Positions 10,858-20,244 of a stretch of DNA of 64,000 nucleotides are shown piece after piece. The notes beneath the pieces are model-generated. The model made no database searches and was not told where the DNA came from. It saw nothing but the letters and a program-made list of their open reading frames with translations. The stretch's first letter is position 1. Each line of letters begins with the position of its first letter. The stretch covers positions 1-64,000 of the forward strand of contig NZ_JAABOS010000003.1 in the NCBI RefSeq assembly GCF_010078235.1, read 5' to 3'. The stretch comes from Cognatundibacterium crateris (lineage in GTDB: Bacteria; Pseudomonadota; Gammaproteobacteria; Burkholderiales; Burkholderiaceae_D). Both the position numbers and the translations under genes were made by a program.

Positions 10858-11423
10858 TGAAAAAAATCGCACTTGTTGTCGGTTGTGGCGTAATGCTGAG
10901 CGCATGCTCCAACATGAACCTGCTGGGCAACCAGTCCGCCAGCTCTTCCACAGCGCTGTCCTGGAAAGAAGCGGAAACCAATGAATTTATCCCAACCAAC
11001 CAGAAAGCGGCAGCAGCGCTGATCGCAGCAGCTGGTCCGGCGCTGGATAAATCGCGTCCGCTGATCGTGGCGACACTGGCCAATATCAATGCACTGGAAG
11101 AATCATCCCCATTCGGCCGTATCGTAGCTGAACAGGTATCCGGCCAGTTTTCACGTTCCGGCTACCAGATGGTAGAAATGAAGTTCCGCGATAAAGTATT
11201 CATCAAACAAAACGTCGGTGAATTGCTGCTGACCCGCGAGATCAAAGAAGTCGCAAGCAACCACAGCGCTCAGGCGGTCATCGTCGGTACCTATGCGGAA
11301 AGCGAAAAACTGGTGTTTGTGAATCTGAAACTGATACGTCCGGGCGACAATATCGTGCTGAGCACCTACGACTATGCGGTTCCTATGGATCGCACCGTCA
11401 AATCCCTGTTAGGCCGCCGCTGA
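10854..11423 (+). CDS. FlgO-like lipoprotein
   Basis: A 189-residue lipoprotein with signal MMKKIALVVGCGVMLSACSN and an LSAC lipobox. The central region (ATLANINALEESSPFGRIVAEQVSGQF ... LLLTREIKEVA ... AVIVGTYAE) resembles the FlgO fold, which in Vibrio is an outer-membrane lipoprotein linked to flagellar stability. No flagellar genes lie nearby, so a flagellar role is not supported by context. It is the second gene of a translationally coupled lipoprotein pair and is followed by a strong terminator. The FlgO-family call is from recognisable sequence pattern and is moderately certain. Confidence 0.72.
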   Translation: MMKKIALVVGCGVMLSACSNMNLLGNQSASSSTALSWKEAETNEFIPTNQKAAAALIAAAGPALDKSRPLIVATLANINALEESSPFGRIVAEQVSGQFSRSGYQMVEMKFRDKVFIKQNVGELLLTREIKEVASNHSAQAVIVGTYAESEKLVFVNLKLIRPGDNIVLSTYDYAVPMDRTVKSLLGRR

Positions 11424-11445
11424 TACGACGCGCTGCACAAGGATG

Positions 11446-11475
11446 AAAGCCCGCCATGATGGTGGGCTTTTTTTA
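11446..11475 (+). terminator. Rho-independent terminator after lipoprotein pair
   Basis: The stem AAAGCCCGCCA / TGGTGGGCTTT with a three-base loop is followed by seven T residues, 22 bases after the stop of the FlgO-like gene. Confidence 0.9.
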
Positions 11476-11503
11476 TGCTGCAGCGAAGATCAGGCGATCA
11501 GGG

Positions 11504-12397
11504 CTACACCGCTGAACGGGCCGCCTCGCTGATGGCGAGTACCGCGGGATGGGTGATCTTACGCTGGATAGATATTGCGTAAAACTGTTCCTGAATCTCA
11601 GGCGTTTGTCCTATCAATTCCACATCATACTGACGCATCACCCTGTCCATGATCACCGTTGGCGCAGCAAACACCCCGGCGCCAGCCTGACCAAATGCAC
11701 TCATGAGCGCACTGTCATCAAATTCCCCTGTCACCTTAGGGTGCAGTTGTTGCTGGTCCAGCCATTGCAACAAACGCCCGCGTAAGGCCGCATCTTCGCC
11801 GGGTAACAGAAATGGCGCACCATCCAGTAAAGCCGGAAAGCTGTCCGGCAGGCTGGCGCGTAAGGCAGACGTAGCAAAAAAACTGATGCCGGATTCCGCC
11901 AGCAAATGACTATAACCGCGAACATTGGCGGTGACTGGCATAGGGCTATCTGACAACACCACATCCAGCTTATGCATCGCCAGTTCCGCCAACAGCAATT
12001 CCAGCTTGCCCTCGCGGCAGTTAATGCGCAGGGTCTGCGGCAGACTCATGGCTGGTTCCAGCAATTGGTAGGCCACTGTCTTGGGCACCGCATCGGACAC
12101 CCCGACCCGCAGCTGCACGGTACGCGCAGTCGGTCTGTGATGCAGCACTTCTTCCAATTCACGGCCCAGCGCGAAAATATCTTCCGCATAGCTGAATACC
12201 AGACGCCCCGCCTCGGTCAGCTCCAGATTGCGGCCCTGCTTGCGGAATAAGGCTTCACCCTGCATTTCTTCAAACAGCGCGAGCTGGCCGCTGATCGTTT
12301 GCGGTGTCAGGTGCAGTTGCTCACTGGCGCGCGCGATGCTGCCGGATTTCGCCACCATCCAAAAGTAGTGCAAATGTTTGTAATTTAAAGCTGGCAT
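11504..12397 (-). CDS. nhaR: LysR-family regulator, NhaR-like
   Basis: Transcription factor of 297 residues. The N-terminal winged helix-turn-helix (LNYKHLHYFWMVAKSGSIA then TPQTISGQL) matches the NhaR branch of LysR regulators, known in E. coli as an activator of the Na+/H+ antiporter gene nhaA and of osmC. The effector-binding domain occupies roughly residues 90-295. I choose the internal start MPALNYKHL because it is the family N-terminus; the frame extends 15 codons upstream. No nhaA is in the window. It is divergent from the Bax-inhibitor-1/TerC operon across 256 bases, so those membrane proteins are plausible targets, but that is inference. Confidence 0.86.
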   Translation of the reverse strand: MPALNYKHLHYFWMVAKSGSIARASEQLHLTPQTISGQLALFEEMQGEALFRKQGRNLELTEAGRLVFSYAEDIFALGRELEEVLHHRPTARTVQLRVGVSDAVPKTVAYQLLEPAMSLPQTLRINCREGKLELLLAELAMHKLDVVLSDSPMPVTANVRGYSHLLAESGISFFATSALRASLPDSFPALLDGAPFLLPGEDAALRGRLLQWLDQQQLHPKVTGEFDDSALMSAFGQAGAGVFAAPTVIMDRVMRQYDVELIGQTPEIQEQFYAISIQRKITHPAVLAISEAARSAV

Positions 12398-12653
12398 AAA
12401 CGGGCAACGGAAGACCGGCAAATATGGGGCAACATCGGGCAAAAAAAATCAGAAAGATCAGAAAAATCAAATGATTCGCAGTGCTGATTGATGAAACAGG
12501 CGCTAAACATCGAATTTTACGAAGTATTTATCAAGTATATTCGACTTTTCTTTCAAATTGCTTGCAACTAGACTGTAGCTACCTTCTGTTGGGAAGGGGA
12601 AGTCCTGTTCTTGGGAATATATTTGAGAGACTTCAACATTTCAGGAGAAAAGC

Positions 12654-13340
12654 ATGAAAATCTTGAGCCGTTCGACTGCACGTGATGTGCAATCTGTCGA
12701 CTATACCGATACCACCGCGAGTGACAGCCATAAGGTATTACGCAATACCTATATGCTGCTGTCGATGACGCTGCTGTTTTCCGCGCTGACCGCTGGGCTC
12801 AGTGTGGCGTTTGCAGTACCGGGGCCGGGTATCATCATCACCCTGGTCGCCTATTTCGGCCTGCTGTTTGCGGTGACTAAATTACGTAACAGTGGCTGGG
12901 GCATCGCTGCCGTATTTGCGCTGACTGGTTTCCTGGGTTACACCCTGGGACCTATCCTGAGTGTGTATCTGAAGATGCCAGGCGGCTCTTCCATCGTGAT
13001 GACAGCCATGGGTCTGACCGGCCTGATTTTCATGGGTCTGTCCGCCTACGTACTGGTCAGCAAGCGTGATTTCAGCTTCATGGGCGGTTTCCTGATGGCG
13101 GGCATGATCGTGGCACTGGTCGCGAGTCTGGGTGCGATTTTCTTCCAGATTCCAGCTTTGTCTCTGGCAATTTCCGGTGTGATGGTGCTGCTGATGTCGG
13201 GCATGATCCTGTTTGAAACCAGCAATATCATCCGTGGTGGTGAAACTAACTACATCATGGCAACCGTCAGCCTGTACATCACTATTTTCAACTTATTCAC
13301 CAGCCTGTTGCAGTTGCTGGGATTTATGGAAAAAGAGTAA
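12654..13340 (+). CDS. Bax inhibitor-1/YccA family membrane protein
   Basis: A 228-residue integral membrane protein with about seven hydrophobic segments and the family signature near the end (GMILFETSNIIRGGETNYI). The soluble N-terminus of ~30 residues is followed by tightly spaced helices. Bacterial members (YccA, YbhL, YetJ) are linked to FtsH inhibition or calcium leak; which applies here cannot be told from sequence. A good AGGAGA ribosome binding site precedes the ATG. TerC follows after three bases, so the two are one operon, and a second family member lies at 45794. Confidence 0.92.
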   Translation: MKILSRSTARDVQSVDYTDTTASDSHKVLRNTYMLLSMTLLFSALTAGLSVAFAVPGPGIIITLVAYFGLLFAVTKLRNSGWGIAAVFALTGFLGYTLGPILSVYLKMPGGSSIVMTAMGLTGLIFMGLSAYVLVSKRDFSFMGGFLMAGMIVALVASLGAIFFQIPALSLAISGVMVLLMSGMILFETSNIIRGGETNYIMATVSLYITIFNLFTSLLQLLGFMEKE

Positions 13341-13343
13341 GCC

Positions 13344-14303
13344 ATGATACATTCCGTCGCACAGCCCTGGATGTGGGCAGTATTTATCGTTTTTGTGTTA
13401 GCTATGTTAGCCGTCGACGTGTTCGCGCTGGGCGGCTCCAAGGCACATAAAGTCAGCGTCCGGGAAGCGGCGGGCTGGTCCATCGTCTGGGTGGCACTGG
13501 CACTGGCCTTCGATTTCGGTCTGTGGATATATCTGAGCGAAACCGTGGGCCGTGAGCTGGCGACCGTCAAGGCGATGGAATTTTTGACCGGCTATGTGAT
13601 AGAAAAATCTCTGTCGGTCGACAATGTCTTCGTGTTCCTGATGATCTTCGCGCATTTCAATGTGCCACCGCAATATCAGCGTAAAGTCTTGCTGTACGGC
13701 GTGCTGGGCGCGATCATCATGCGCATCATCATGGTGTTGGCGGGCAGCTGGGTCGTAACACAGTTTTCCTGGGTACTGTATCTGTTTGGTGTATTCCTGC
13801 TGATTACCGGTTTCCGTATGCTGGTCAGCGTTGAACAGGAACCGGATATCGAAGCCAATCCGGTACTGCGTCTGGCAAAGAAAATACTGCCTTTTACCAA
13901 AGAATTTCATGGTGAAAAATTCAGCATCAAAGAAAACGGTAAACGCGTTTTCACACCCTTGCTGCTGGTACTGATACTGATAGAAATTTCAGATGTAATT
14001 TTTGCGGTAGATTCGATTCCGGCGATTTTTGCAGTGACGACCGATCCCTTCATCGTATTCACCTCGAATATCTTTGCCATCATGGGACTGCGTGCTTTGT
14101 ACTTCCTGCTGGCAGATATGGCGGATCGCTTCCATCTGTTGAAATTCGGTCTGGCTTTTGTGCTGATGTTCGTCGGTATCAAGATGCTCATCGTCGAATG
14201 GATGCATGTACCGACCGGTATCTCTTTAATGGTTATCGGTACCATCCTGGGCGGGTCTATCATCGCCAGCCTGTTTGTGACACGTCATAAAAAACACAAC
14301 TAA
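13344..14303 (+). CDS. TerC/Alx family membrane protein
   Basis: A 319-residue polytopic membrane protein of the TerC family. Two clusters of acidic residues within helices are visible: EKSLSVDNVFVF and EISDVIFAVDSIPAI, typical of Alx/TerC proteins implicated in manganese or metal-ion efflux. The protein is Alx-like in length and in its long cytoplasmic loop (EQEPDIEANP...). It is co-transcribed with the Bax-inhibitor-1 gene, three bases upstream. I looked for a manganese (yybP-ykoY) riboswitch ahead of the operon and did not find a convincing one. Confidence 0.92.
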   Translation: MIHSVAQPWMWAVFIVFVLAMLAVDVFALGGSKAHKVSVREAAGWSIVWVALALAFDFGLWIYLSETVGRELATVKAMEFLTGYVIEKSLSVDNVFVFLMIFAHFNVPPQYQRKVLLYGVLGAIIMRIIMVLAGSWVVTQFSWVLYLFGVFLLITGFRMLVSVEQEPDIEANPVLRLAKKILPFTKEFHGEKFSIKENGKRVFTPLLLVLILIEISDVIFAVDSIPAIFAVTTDPFIVFTSNIFAIMGLRALYFLLADMADRFHLLKFGLAFVLMFVGIKMLIVEWMHVPTGISLMVIGTILGGSIIASLFVTRHKKHN

Positions 14304-14314
14304 GTTCTGCCCAT

Positions 14315-14343
14315 CCACGCTCGCCGCACATTGGCGGGCGTGG
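14315..14343 (+). repeat. inverted repeat after TerC gene
   Basis: The arms CCACGCTCGCC and GGCGGGCGTGG form a strong stem 11 bases after the TerC stop. No T-run follows, so it may stabilise the 3' end rather than terminate. Confidence 0.6.
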
Positions 14344-14381
14344 CGCCTGATTCGCTTTAGATTCCATGTAGATTCCCTTTT

Positions 14382-14416
14382 GGCATATCTCTCTGTTGAG
14401 GATATGCCTTTTTTTT
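14382..14416 (+). terminator. Rho-independent terminator of BI-1/TerC operon
   Basis: Perfect eight-base stem GGCATATC / GATATGCC with an 11-base loop and then eight T residues. Confidence 0.88.
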
Positions 14417-14592
14417 CGCTGAAGTTCTGCTCCCTGACAGCGCAGATGATCGCGCCCGCAGCAGCGGAATTGTGTGAACTGCTTGCAAACAGTCTGTGGT
14501 TTTTCGCATAAAGATCATAAGCATCTGCCCAAAATGTATAAACAAAATCCTGCAAACACCGGGCCTGACGGGTCCAAGCCCTTGATTTGACG
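14417..14592. other. intergenic before the metH promoter
   Basis: This stretch continues from the terminator to the metH promoter. I see no coding frame of quality and no further structured element; together with the two hairpins it makes up the 301-base gap between TerC and the riboswitch. Confidence 0.5.
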
Positions 14593-14598
14593 TATAAT
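14593..14598 (+). promoter_or_regulatory. -10 element of metH promoter
   Basis: A perfect TATAAT lies six bases before the first base of the SAM-II aptamer, placing the expected transcription start at or just before the riboswitch. No good -35 hexamer is seen at the usual distance. Confidence 0.55.
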
Positions 14599-14604
14599 TT
14601 CTCC

Positions 14605-14660
14605 TCAGCGCCGATTTGAGATTCAGATTGCGGGCGCATAATAAATGCTGCTAAAAGGAC
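14605..14660 (+). promoter_or_regulatory. SAM-II riboswitch
   Basis: The sequence fits the SAM-II (metA motif) aptamer closely. Stem P1 is GCGCC (14608-14612) with GGCGC (14633-14637). Its loop begins with the conserved GATTT and ends in ATTGC, and the 3' segment carries ATAATAAATGCTGCTAAAAG, which forms the H-type pseudoknot. The characterised metagenomic SAM-II RNA has the same GCGC-TGATTT, ATTGC-AAGCGC and GATAAATGTAGCTAAAAAGG blocks in the same order and spacing. SAM binding is expected to repress methionine synthesis. It lies upstream of metH, the expected pathway, and is followed immediately by an intrinsic terminator. Confidence 0.88.
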
Positions 14661-14664
14661 CCGA

Positions 14665-14702
14665 CCCGATCCGCATGCATGCATCAGCCGATCGGGTTTT
14701 TT
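14665..14702 (+). terminator. intrinsic terminator downstream of the riboswitch
   Basis: The stem CCCGATC / GATCGGG is followed by six T residues. Its 18-base loop contains GCATGCATGCAT, itself self-complementary. It starts only five bases after the aptamer and ~95 bases before the metH start codon, suggesting control by premature termination rather than only by masking a ribosome binding site. Confidence 0.8.
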
Positions 14703-14795
14703 ATTATCAGGACGCAGAGCGCCGCAGTCTGGATGACTGACACTGGCGATCAAACGCCGCGCAGCTCCCGCCTCCTTGTTGAACGAGTAAACATC

Positions 14796-17700
14796 ATGAC
14801 TACAACTGTGCCTGTCTCTGCTACCGAAACCCGCTTGCGCACCCTGCTGCAACAACGCATCCTGATCCTGGATGGCGCGATGGGCACCATGATCCAGCGT
14901 TACAAACTGACCGAAGCCGATTACCGTGGCGAGCGTTTTCAACACTTCACCGGTCCCGAAGGCGTGCGCGAATTATTCGTCAAAGGGAATAATGAATTGC
15001 TGTCGCTGACCCGTCCCGATGTGATCGCTGAAATCCATGAACAATACCTGGCGGCCGGTGCGGATCTGATCGAGACCAATACCTTCGGTGCGACCACGGT
15101 CGCGCAGGACGACTACCATATGGCCCATCTGGCGTATGAGATGAACGTGGCATCGGCCAGAATTGCACGCGCAGCCTGCGATAAATACTCGACCCCGGAC
15201 AAGCCACGCTTTGTCGCGGGCGCACTGGGGCCAACCCCTAAGACCGCCTCCATCTCACCCGATGTGAATGATCCGGCGGCGCGTAATGTCACCTTTGACC
15301 AACTGGTCACGGCTTACCACGAGCAGGTGCGTGGCCTGATTGAAGGCGGCGCTGATGTGCTGCTGGTCGAAACCATCTTCGATACGCTCAACTGTAAAGC
15401 CGCGCTGTTCGCCATCGATCAGTATTTCGAAGAAAGCGGCCAGCGGCTGCCTATCATGATTTCCGGTACCGTCACCGATGCCTCCGGCCGTATCCTGTCG
15501 GGACAAACGGTACCCGCTTTCTGGAATTCAGTACGCCATGCCAAACCGCTCACCATCGGTCTGAACTGTGCGCTCGGTGCCACGCTGATGCGTCCGTATG
15601 CTGAAGAATTATCCAAAATCGCCGACACCTTTGTCTGTATTTATCCGAATGCGGGTTTGCCTAACCCCATGAGCGACACCGGCTTTGACGAACTGCCGGC
15701 GGATACCTCGGCCCTGCTCAAAGAATTCGCCGAAGCCGGCTTCATCAACATCGCCGGTGGCTGCTGCGGCACCACGCCAGCGCATATCAAGGCCATCGCC
15801 GATCTGTTGCAAACCCAGGCGCCACGCCAGTTGCCACAAATCGCAGCAGCCATGCGCCTGTCCGGGCTGGAGCCTTTCACCATCGATCAGGACAGCCTGT
15901 TCGTCAATGTCGGTGAGCGTACTAACGTCACCGGCTCCAAAGCCTTTGCGCGTCTGATCCTGAACGAGCAATACGATGAAGCGCTGGCGGTTGCGCGTCA
16001 GCAGGTAGAAAACGGTGCGCAAATCATCGACATCAATATGGATGAAGCGATGCTCGACTCGCTGGCAGCGATGACACGCTTCCTGAATCTAATCGCCTCG
16101 GAACCTGATATTGCGCGCGTCCCTATCATGATCGATTCCTCCAAATGGTCGGTGATCGAAGCGGGTCTGAAATGCGTACAGGGTAAGGCGATCGTGAACT
16201 CGATCTCCATGAAAGAAGGCGAAGCCGAATTCCTGCGTCAGGCCACCCTGTGCAAACGCTATGGTGCAGCCGTGATCGTGATGGCATTCGACGAAACCGG
16301 TCAGGCCGATACCTATGCGCGTAAGACGGAAATCTGCGAACGCGCTTACCGTCTGCTGGTCGATCAGATTCAGTTCGATCCTCAGGATATTATTTTTGAT
16401 CCGAATATCTTTGCGGTCGCGACCGGTATCGAAGAACACAATAACTACGCGGTAGACTTTATTGAAGCGACGCGCTGGATACATCAAAATCTGCCGGGCG
16501 CAAAAATCAGCGGCGGCGTATCGAATGTGAGCTTCTCTTTCCGTGGCAATGATCCGGCACGCGAAGCCATCCATACCGTGTTCCTGTATCACGCGATTCA
16601 GGCTGGCATGACTATGGGCATCGTGAATGCGGGCATGATAGGGGTGTATAGCGAGCTCGATCCTGAACTGCGCGAACGGGTCGAGGACGTCGTGCTGAAC
16701 CGGCGCGATGATGCGACTGAGCGCATGATCGAATTTGCCGCCACCCTCAAAGCTGGCGGTAAAAAAGAAGAAGCGACGCTGGAATGGCGCAATGACCCGG
16801 TTGAAAAACGTCTGGCCCATGCGCTGGTGCACGGCATCACACAATGGATAGTGGAAGACACCGAACAGGCACGCCAGCAATTTGAACGCCCTATCCAGGT
16901 CATCGAAGGACCGCTGATGGATGGTATGAACATCGTCGGTGATCTGTTCGGACAAGGCAAAATGTTCTTGCCGCAGGTGGTCAAATCGGCGCGTGTGATG
17001 AAGCAGGCCGTGGCGCATCTGGTACCCTTTATCGAAGAAGAAAAGAAACGCAGCGGCGATCACAAACCGAAGGGAAAAATCGTGATTGCCACCGTCAAAG
17101 GCGACGTGCATGACATCGGCAAAAACATCGTGACCGTGGTCCTGCAATGTAATAACTTTGAAGTGGTGAACATGGGCGTGATGGTGCCCTGCTCAGAAAT
17201 CCTGGCCAAAGCCAAAGCGGAAAATGCCGACATCATCGGCTTGTCCGGTCTGATCACGCCATCGCTGGAAGAAATGGCCTATGTCGCCAAAGAGATGCAA
17301 CGCGATCCGCATTTCCGCATGATGAAGATCCCGCTGCTGATCGGCGGCGCCACCACCAGCCGCGCCCATACCGCCGTCAAGATAGCGCCGAATTATGAAG
17401 GTCCGGTGGTCTATGTACCGGATGCCTCGCGCTCCGTATCAGTCGCGCAGTCGCTGCTGACACCGGAAAGCCGCGAGCAATACATCGCTGAACTTGGCAA
17501 CGATTACGAACGTATCCGGATTCAGCATGCGAATAAAAAAGCCACGCCTATGCTGACGCTGGAACAGGCGCGCGCCAATAAGATGCGGGTTTCGTTCAGT
17601 GGCGCAGAAGCACCGGTGAAACCGAAATTCATCGGCCGCCGTGTGTTTAAAAATGTCGATCTGGCCACCATCGCTAACTACATAGACTGGGGCCCGTTCT

Positions 17701-18548
17701 TCCAGACCTGGGATCTGGCCGGACCTTTCCCAGCCATCCTGAGCGATGAAATCGTCGGCGATGCCGCGACCAAGGTGTATGCCGAAGGTCAGGCTATGCT
17801 GAAAAAAATCATCGAAGGCCGCTGGCTCACTGCCAATGGCATCGTCTCTCTGCTGCCAGCTAACAGCGTGAATGAAGACGATATAGAAATCTATACCGAT
17901 GACAGCCGCAGCGAAGTTGCGTTCACCTATTACGGCGTGCGCCAGCAAACTGAAAAACCGGTGGTCGATGGCCCCGATGGACAAAAAATCCAGCGCCCAA
18001 ATCAATGTCTGGCCGACTTCATTGCGCCTAAAGCCAGCGGTGTCGCAGACTACATAGGGATGTTCGCCGTGACTGCCGGTCTGGGTATAGAAAAACACGA
18101 AAAACGCTTTGAAGATGCGCATGACGACTACAGCAGCATCATGCTGAAATCGCTGGCTGACCGTCTGGCTGAAGCCTTTGCCGAGTACCTGCATGAGCGC
18201 GTGCGTACCGATTTGTGGGGATATGCGGCCAACGAGCAACTGAGCAATGAAGAGCTGATACGCGAAAATTATCGCGGCATCCGCCCTGCTCCCGGCTATC
18301 CGGCCTGCCCGGAACACACCGTGAAAACCGAGATGTTTGCGCAAATGCAGTGTCAGGATATCGAGATGTATGTGACCGAATCCTGGGCCATGATCCCTGG
18401 CGCTGCCGTGTCCGGTTTCTACTTCGCGCACCCTGATTCCAAATACTTCAGCGTCGGCAAAATCGGTGATGACCAGGTCAGCGACATGGCCGCCCGCCGT
18501 GGCGTTGCCAAGCTTGATGTAGAACGCTGGCTGGCACCGAATCTGTAA
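14796..18548 (+). CDS. metH: cobalamin-dependent methionine synthase
   Basis: Transfers methyl from 5-methyltetrahydrofolate to homocysteine via methylcobalamin. The 1250-residue chain is the full single-polypeptide form (E. coli 1227). Domains in order: homocysteine-binding barrel (about 10-325, ending in the zinc ligands GGCCGTTP), pterin-binding barrel (about 350-620, [16 protein letters not shown]), B12 cap and Rossmann domain (about 650-890, with lower axial ligand H772 in [10 protein letters not shown]), and the SAM-dependent reactivation domain (about 920-1250, [13 protein letters not shown]). I start at [10 protein letters not shown] because the family begins shortly before [11 protein letters not shown]; the frame is open 39 codons further, into the terminator. 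It is controlled by the SAM-II riboswitch upstream. Confidence 0.96.
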   Translation: MTTTVPVSATETRLRTLLQQRILILDGAMGTMIQRYKLTEADYRGERFQHFTGPEGVRELFVKGNNELLSLTRPDVIAEIHEQYLAAGADLIETNTFGATTVAQDDYHMAHLAYEMNVASARIARAACDKYSTPDKPRFVAGALGPTPKTASISPDVNDPAARNVTFDQLVTAYHEQVRGLIEGGADVLLVETIFDTLNCKAALFAIDQYFEESGQRLPIMISGTVTDASGRILSGQTVPAFWNSVRHAKPLTIGLNCALGATLMRPYAEELSKIADTFVCIYPNAGLPNPMSDTGFDELPADTSALLKEFAEAGFINIAGGCCGTTPAHIKAIADLLQTQAPRQLPQIAAAMRLSGLEPFTIDQDSLFVNVGERTNVTGSKAFARLILNEQYDEALAVARQQVENGAQIIDINMDEAMLDSLAAMTRFLNLIASEPDIARVPIMIDSSKWSVIEAGLKCVQGKAIVNSISMKEGEAEFLRQATLCKRYGAAVIVMAFDETGQADTYARKTEICERAYRLLVDQIQFDPQDIIFDPNIFAVATGIEEHNNYAVDFIEATRWIHQNLPGAKISGGVSNVSFSFRGNDPAREAIHTVFLYHAIQAGMTMGIVNAGMIGVYSELDPELRERVEDVVLNRRDDATERMIEFAATLKAGGKKEEATLEWRNDPVEKRLAHALVHGITQWIVEDTEQARQQFERPIQVIEGPLMDGMNIVGDLFGQGKMFLPQVVKSARVMKQAVAHLVPFIEEEKKRSGDHKPKGKIVIATVKGDVHDIGKNIVTVVLQCNNFEVVNMGVMVPCSEILAKAKAENADIIGLSGLITPSLEEMAYVAKEMQRDPHFRMMKIPLLIGGATTSRAHTAVKIAPNYEGPVVYVPDASRSVSVAQSLLTPESREQYIAELGNDYERIRIQHANKKATPMLTLEQARANKMRVSFSGAEAPVKPKFIGRRVFKNVDLATIANYIDWGPFFQTWDLAGPFPAILSDEIVGDAATKVYAEGQAMLKKIIEGRWLTANGIVSLLPANSVNEDDIEIYTDDSRSEVAFTYYGVRQQTEKPVVDGPDGQKIQRPNQCLADFIAPKASGVADYIGMFAVTAGLGIEKHEKRFEDAHDDYSSIMLKSLADRLAEAFAEYLHERVRTDLWGYAANEQLSNEELIRENYRGIRPAPGYPACPEHTVKTEMFAQMQCQDIEMYVTESWAMIPGAAVSGFYFAHPDSKYFSVGKIGDDQVSDMAARRGVAKLDVERWLAPNL

Positions 18549-18699
18549 TTTCCGGACTGGGATCAAGCGGGCAGGCAGAACAGCGCCAGCCCGGTTTTGC
18601 TTAAGTCCTGAGGGTCTGGGATAATGCCGGCTATGCGCTGGCTTGCTCTGTTATCCGCCGCTGACTCTTTCACCCGCCTCACTTCTCTTAAGGTCCGTC

Positions 18700-19803
18700 A
18701 TGACGAAAATCGCTGCCACCTCCCGCACCAGAAAAACTGCCAAGCCTGCAGCGCCAGTGTTAACTGCGCCGGAACCGGTACAGGCAAAAAGCCTGAAGCG
18801 CAAACAATTTGCCAGCACCGGTGATGTGCATATCCTGGGCGATGTCACCATCACCACCCAGCTGATCGTCGGCGGTGACTTGCTGATCGATGGCGACCTG
18901 ATCGCAGAAGAAGTTTTTTGCCTCGGCAAACTGACCGTGACCGGCGACGTGCAGGTACAGTCCTTATACGTCGGCCATACGCTGGACGTAGGCGGACATA
19001 TCGATGTGGAATTCCTCATCAAAACCGGCTGCAGCGCCGAATGGATGGCGCGTGTATTAGAGCTGGATCAGCGCAAACTGGCTGAAGGCCAGAGCTTCAT
19101 TGATCTGCTGGTCCATCCGGCGATTGCTGCACGCCAGGCACATCACGATGTGTTCGGCGGCTTTGGCGATATTCAATGCCTGGGCTATCTGTCCTGCGCC
19201 GATCTGGATTGCCACGGCAACCTGCAACTGGATGAAGATCTGGAAGCCTCAGAAGTACAGTTCGTCGGTGGCCATCTGGCCGCAGCCAGCATCCATGTGG
19301 CAGGCGATTGCAACTGCCAGGGTGAAGTATTCAGCGAAACCCATATCGAGGTCGAAGGCAGCCTGTTCGCCGGTGAAATCATCAGCCAGGGCAATATCGA
19401 AGCGGGCGCAATCGGCAGCCAGGGCGACATCACCGCCTGGGGCAGCATACGCGCCAAAGGTGAAATCAGCGCCTTGTTCGGTGAAATCCATGCGGGCCGC
19501 TGGATCGCGACGGCAGCCACTTTGTATGCCGCAAAATACATCAAGGCCGGTGAATCGGTGGTCGGTGAAAAAGGCATCAGCTGCGGTAAAGACTATGGCA
19601 TCTTCGCAGGCTCCGTGCTGCCACGTTCTGCCTGGGCCACACAGGGCATGATTTCTGCGGCGACCAAGCCACGCCTGATTTTGTCGGGTGAATTTGTCGA
19701 AGGCAAAAAACTGCGTCATATCGACGCGCTGGAAAAAAAGCGCAATAAAGAACTGGACTGGGAAATCAGCCGCCGCGTGAAACGCGAGATGCTGGCGGAG
19801 TAA
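18700..19803 (+). CDS. bactofilin-like polymer-forming protein
   Basis: A 367-residue protein without signal peptide. After a basic Lys/Ala/Pro-rich N-terminus (~40 residues) it consists of short repeating strands with GD and GN turns (GDVHILGDVTITTQL, GGDLLIDGDLIAEE, SQGDITAWGSIRAKGEI), the pattern of a right-handed beta-helix as in bactofilins and related DUF583-type proteins. The repeats are interrupted by a helical insertion at about residues 110-150. The C-terminus is charged and helical. The start at 18700 follows an AAGGT ribosome binding site; an upstream in-frame ATG at 18643 looks noncoding. A cytoskeletal scaffold role is inferred from fold only. Confidence 0.55.
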   Translation: MTKIAATSRTRKTAKPAAPVLTAPEPVQAKSLKRKQFASTGDVHILGDVTITTQLIVGGDLLIDGDLIAEEVFCLGKLTVTGDVQVQSLYVGHTLDVGGHIDVEFLIKTGCSAEWMARVLELDQRKLAEGQSFIDLLVHPAIAARQAHHDVFGGFGDIQCLGYLSCADLDCHGNLQLDEDLEASEVQFVGGHLAAASIHVAGDCNCQGEVFSETHIEVEGSLFAGEIISQGNIEAGAIGSQGDITAWGSIRAKGEISALFGEIHAGRWIATAATLYAAKYIKAGESVVGEKGISCGKDYGIFAGSVLPRSAWATQGMISAATKPRLILSGEFVEGKKLRHIDALEKKRNKELDWEISRRVKREMLAE

Positions 19804-19851
19804 GCCTGTAGCGCACAGCGCAGCTTTGCCTGCCTGTGCGCTGTTTGAAGG

Positions 19852-19996
19852 TCAGCGCTGCTTCCAATAGCCGGGGCGACGACGCTTATGGGCTACCGCC
19901 AAGACCACGACACATGAGGATACGCTGGGCTTCGTAAAACACAACAGCCTCCGCAAGTTCTGCTTCAGCTTCAGTATGAAATTGAACGGAGATCAA
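19852..19996 (-). pseudogene. internally deleted RelE/ParE-family toxin
   Basis: Downstream of the antitoxin, and overlapping its stop codon through a TTG start (TTGA), the minus strand encodes ISVQFHTEAEAELAEAVVFY, the typical N-terminus of a RelE/ParE toxin. About 25 codons in, the frame runs into a stop. The other frame immediately downstream reads VVVLAVAHKRRRPGYWKQR and a stop, the typical C-terminus. The middle ~50 residues are missing and the two halves are out of frame (145 bases remain of an expected ~290), so this is a deletion remnant, not a working toxin. Confidence 0.8.
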
Positions 19997-20157
19997 TTGA
20001 CGCGCCGCTGCAAACGATCGAACACATCGGCAGCAGACACCAGTTGCGCTTCGCCACGTTCAATTTGCAACAATCTGGCTTCGGCCTCCTGACGCCAGAT
20101 ATCTTCAGCGGATAAAAGGGAAGCTTTTTGTTCTGATTCTGAGAGGTCGTCAGACAT
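19993..20157 (-). CDS. small antitoxin of a RelE/ParE-type module
   Basis: A 54-residue acidic protein beginning MSDDLSESEQKASLL. Its C-terminal half (DIWRQEAEARLLQIERGEAQ then VSAADVFDRLQRR) resembles the 'addiction module' antitoxin family (a Trp, a run of Glu/Ala/Arg, a Gly, then an Ala-x-x-Val-Phe helix) that pairs with RelE/ParE toxins. It is intact while the overlapping toxin gene next to it is broken, so it is an orphan antitoxin. In such modules the antitoxin represses its own operon; whether it still does is unknown. Confidence 0.65.
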   Translation of the reverse strand: MSDDLSESEQKASLLSAEDIWRQEAEARLLQIERGEAQLVSAADVFDRLQRRVN

Positions 20158-20244
20158 ATGCGCCACCTTTCAAACGACAAAAGAGAACATTCATTCTACG
20201 TCACATCCTGCTCTGCACCATTGGCACGGCACAGCGGGCATTCC

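Noticed and set aside
12480..12653. Manganese (yybP-ykoY) riboswitch ahead of the BI-1/TerC operon
   Set aside because: Only a CCTTC / GAAGG hairpin is seen; the conserved double-loop motifs of that riboswitch are missing.
14315..14343. First hairpin after TerC as an intrinsic terminator
   Set aside because: The stem is strong but is followed by GC-rich sequence; the T-tailed hairpin at 14382-14416 is the better terminator.
14605..14704. SAH riboswitch or cobalamin riboswitch ahead of metH
   Set aside because: The SAH aptamer's conserved GAGGAGCGCTGC and GGCTCGG blocks and the B12 box are absent, while the SAM-II blocks fit in order.
16089..17147. 352-codon open frame opposite metH
   Set aside because: It is a shadow of metH codons; its His/Phe/Asp-rich composition is typical of antisense frames.
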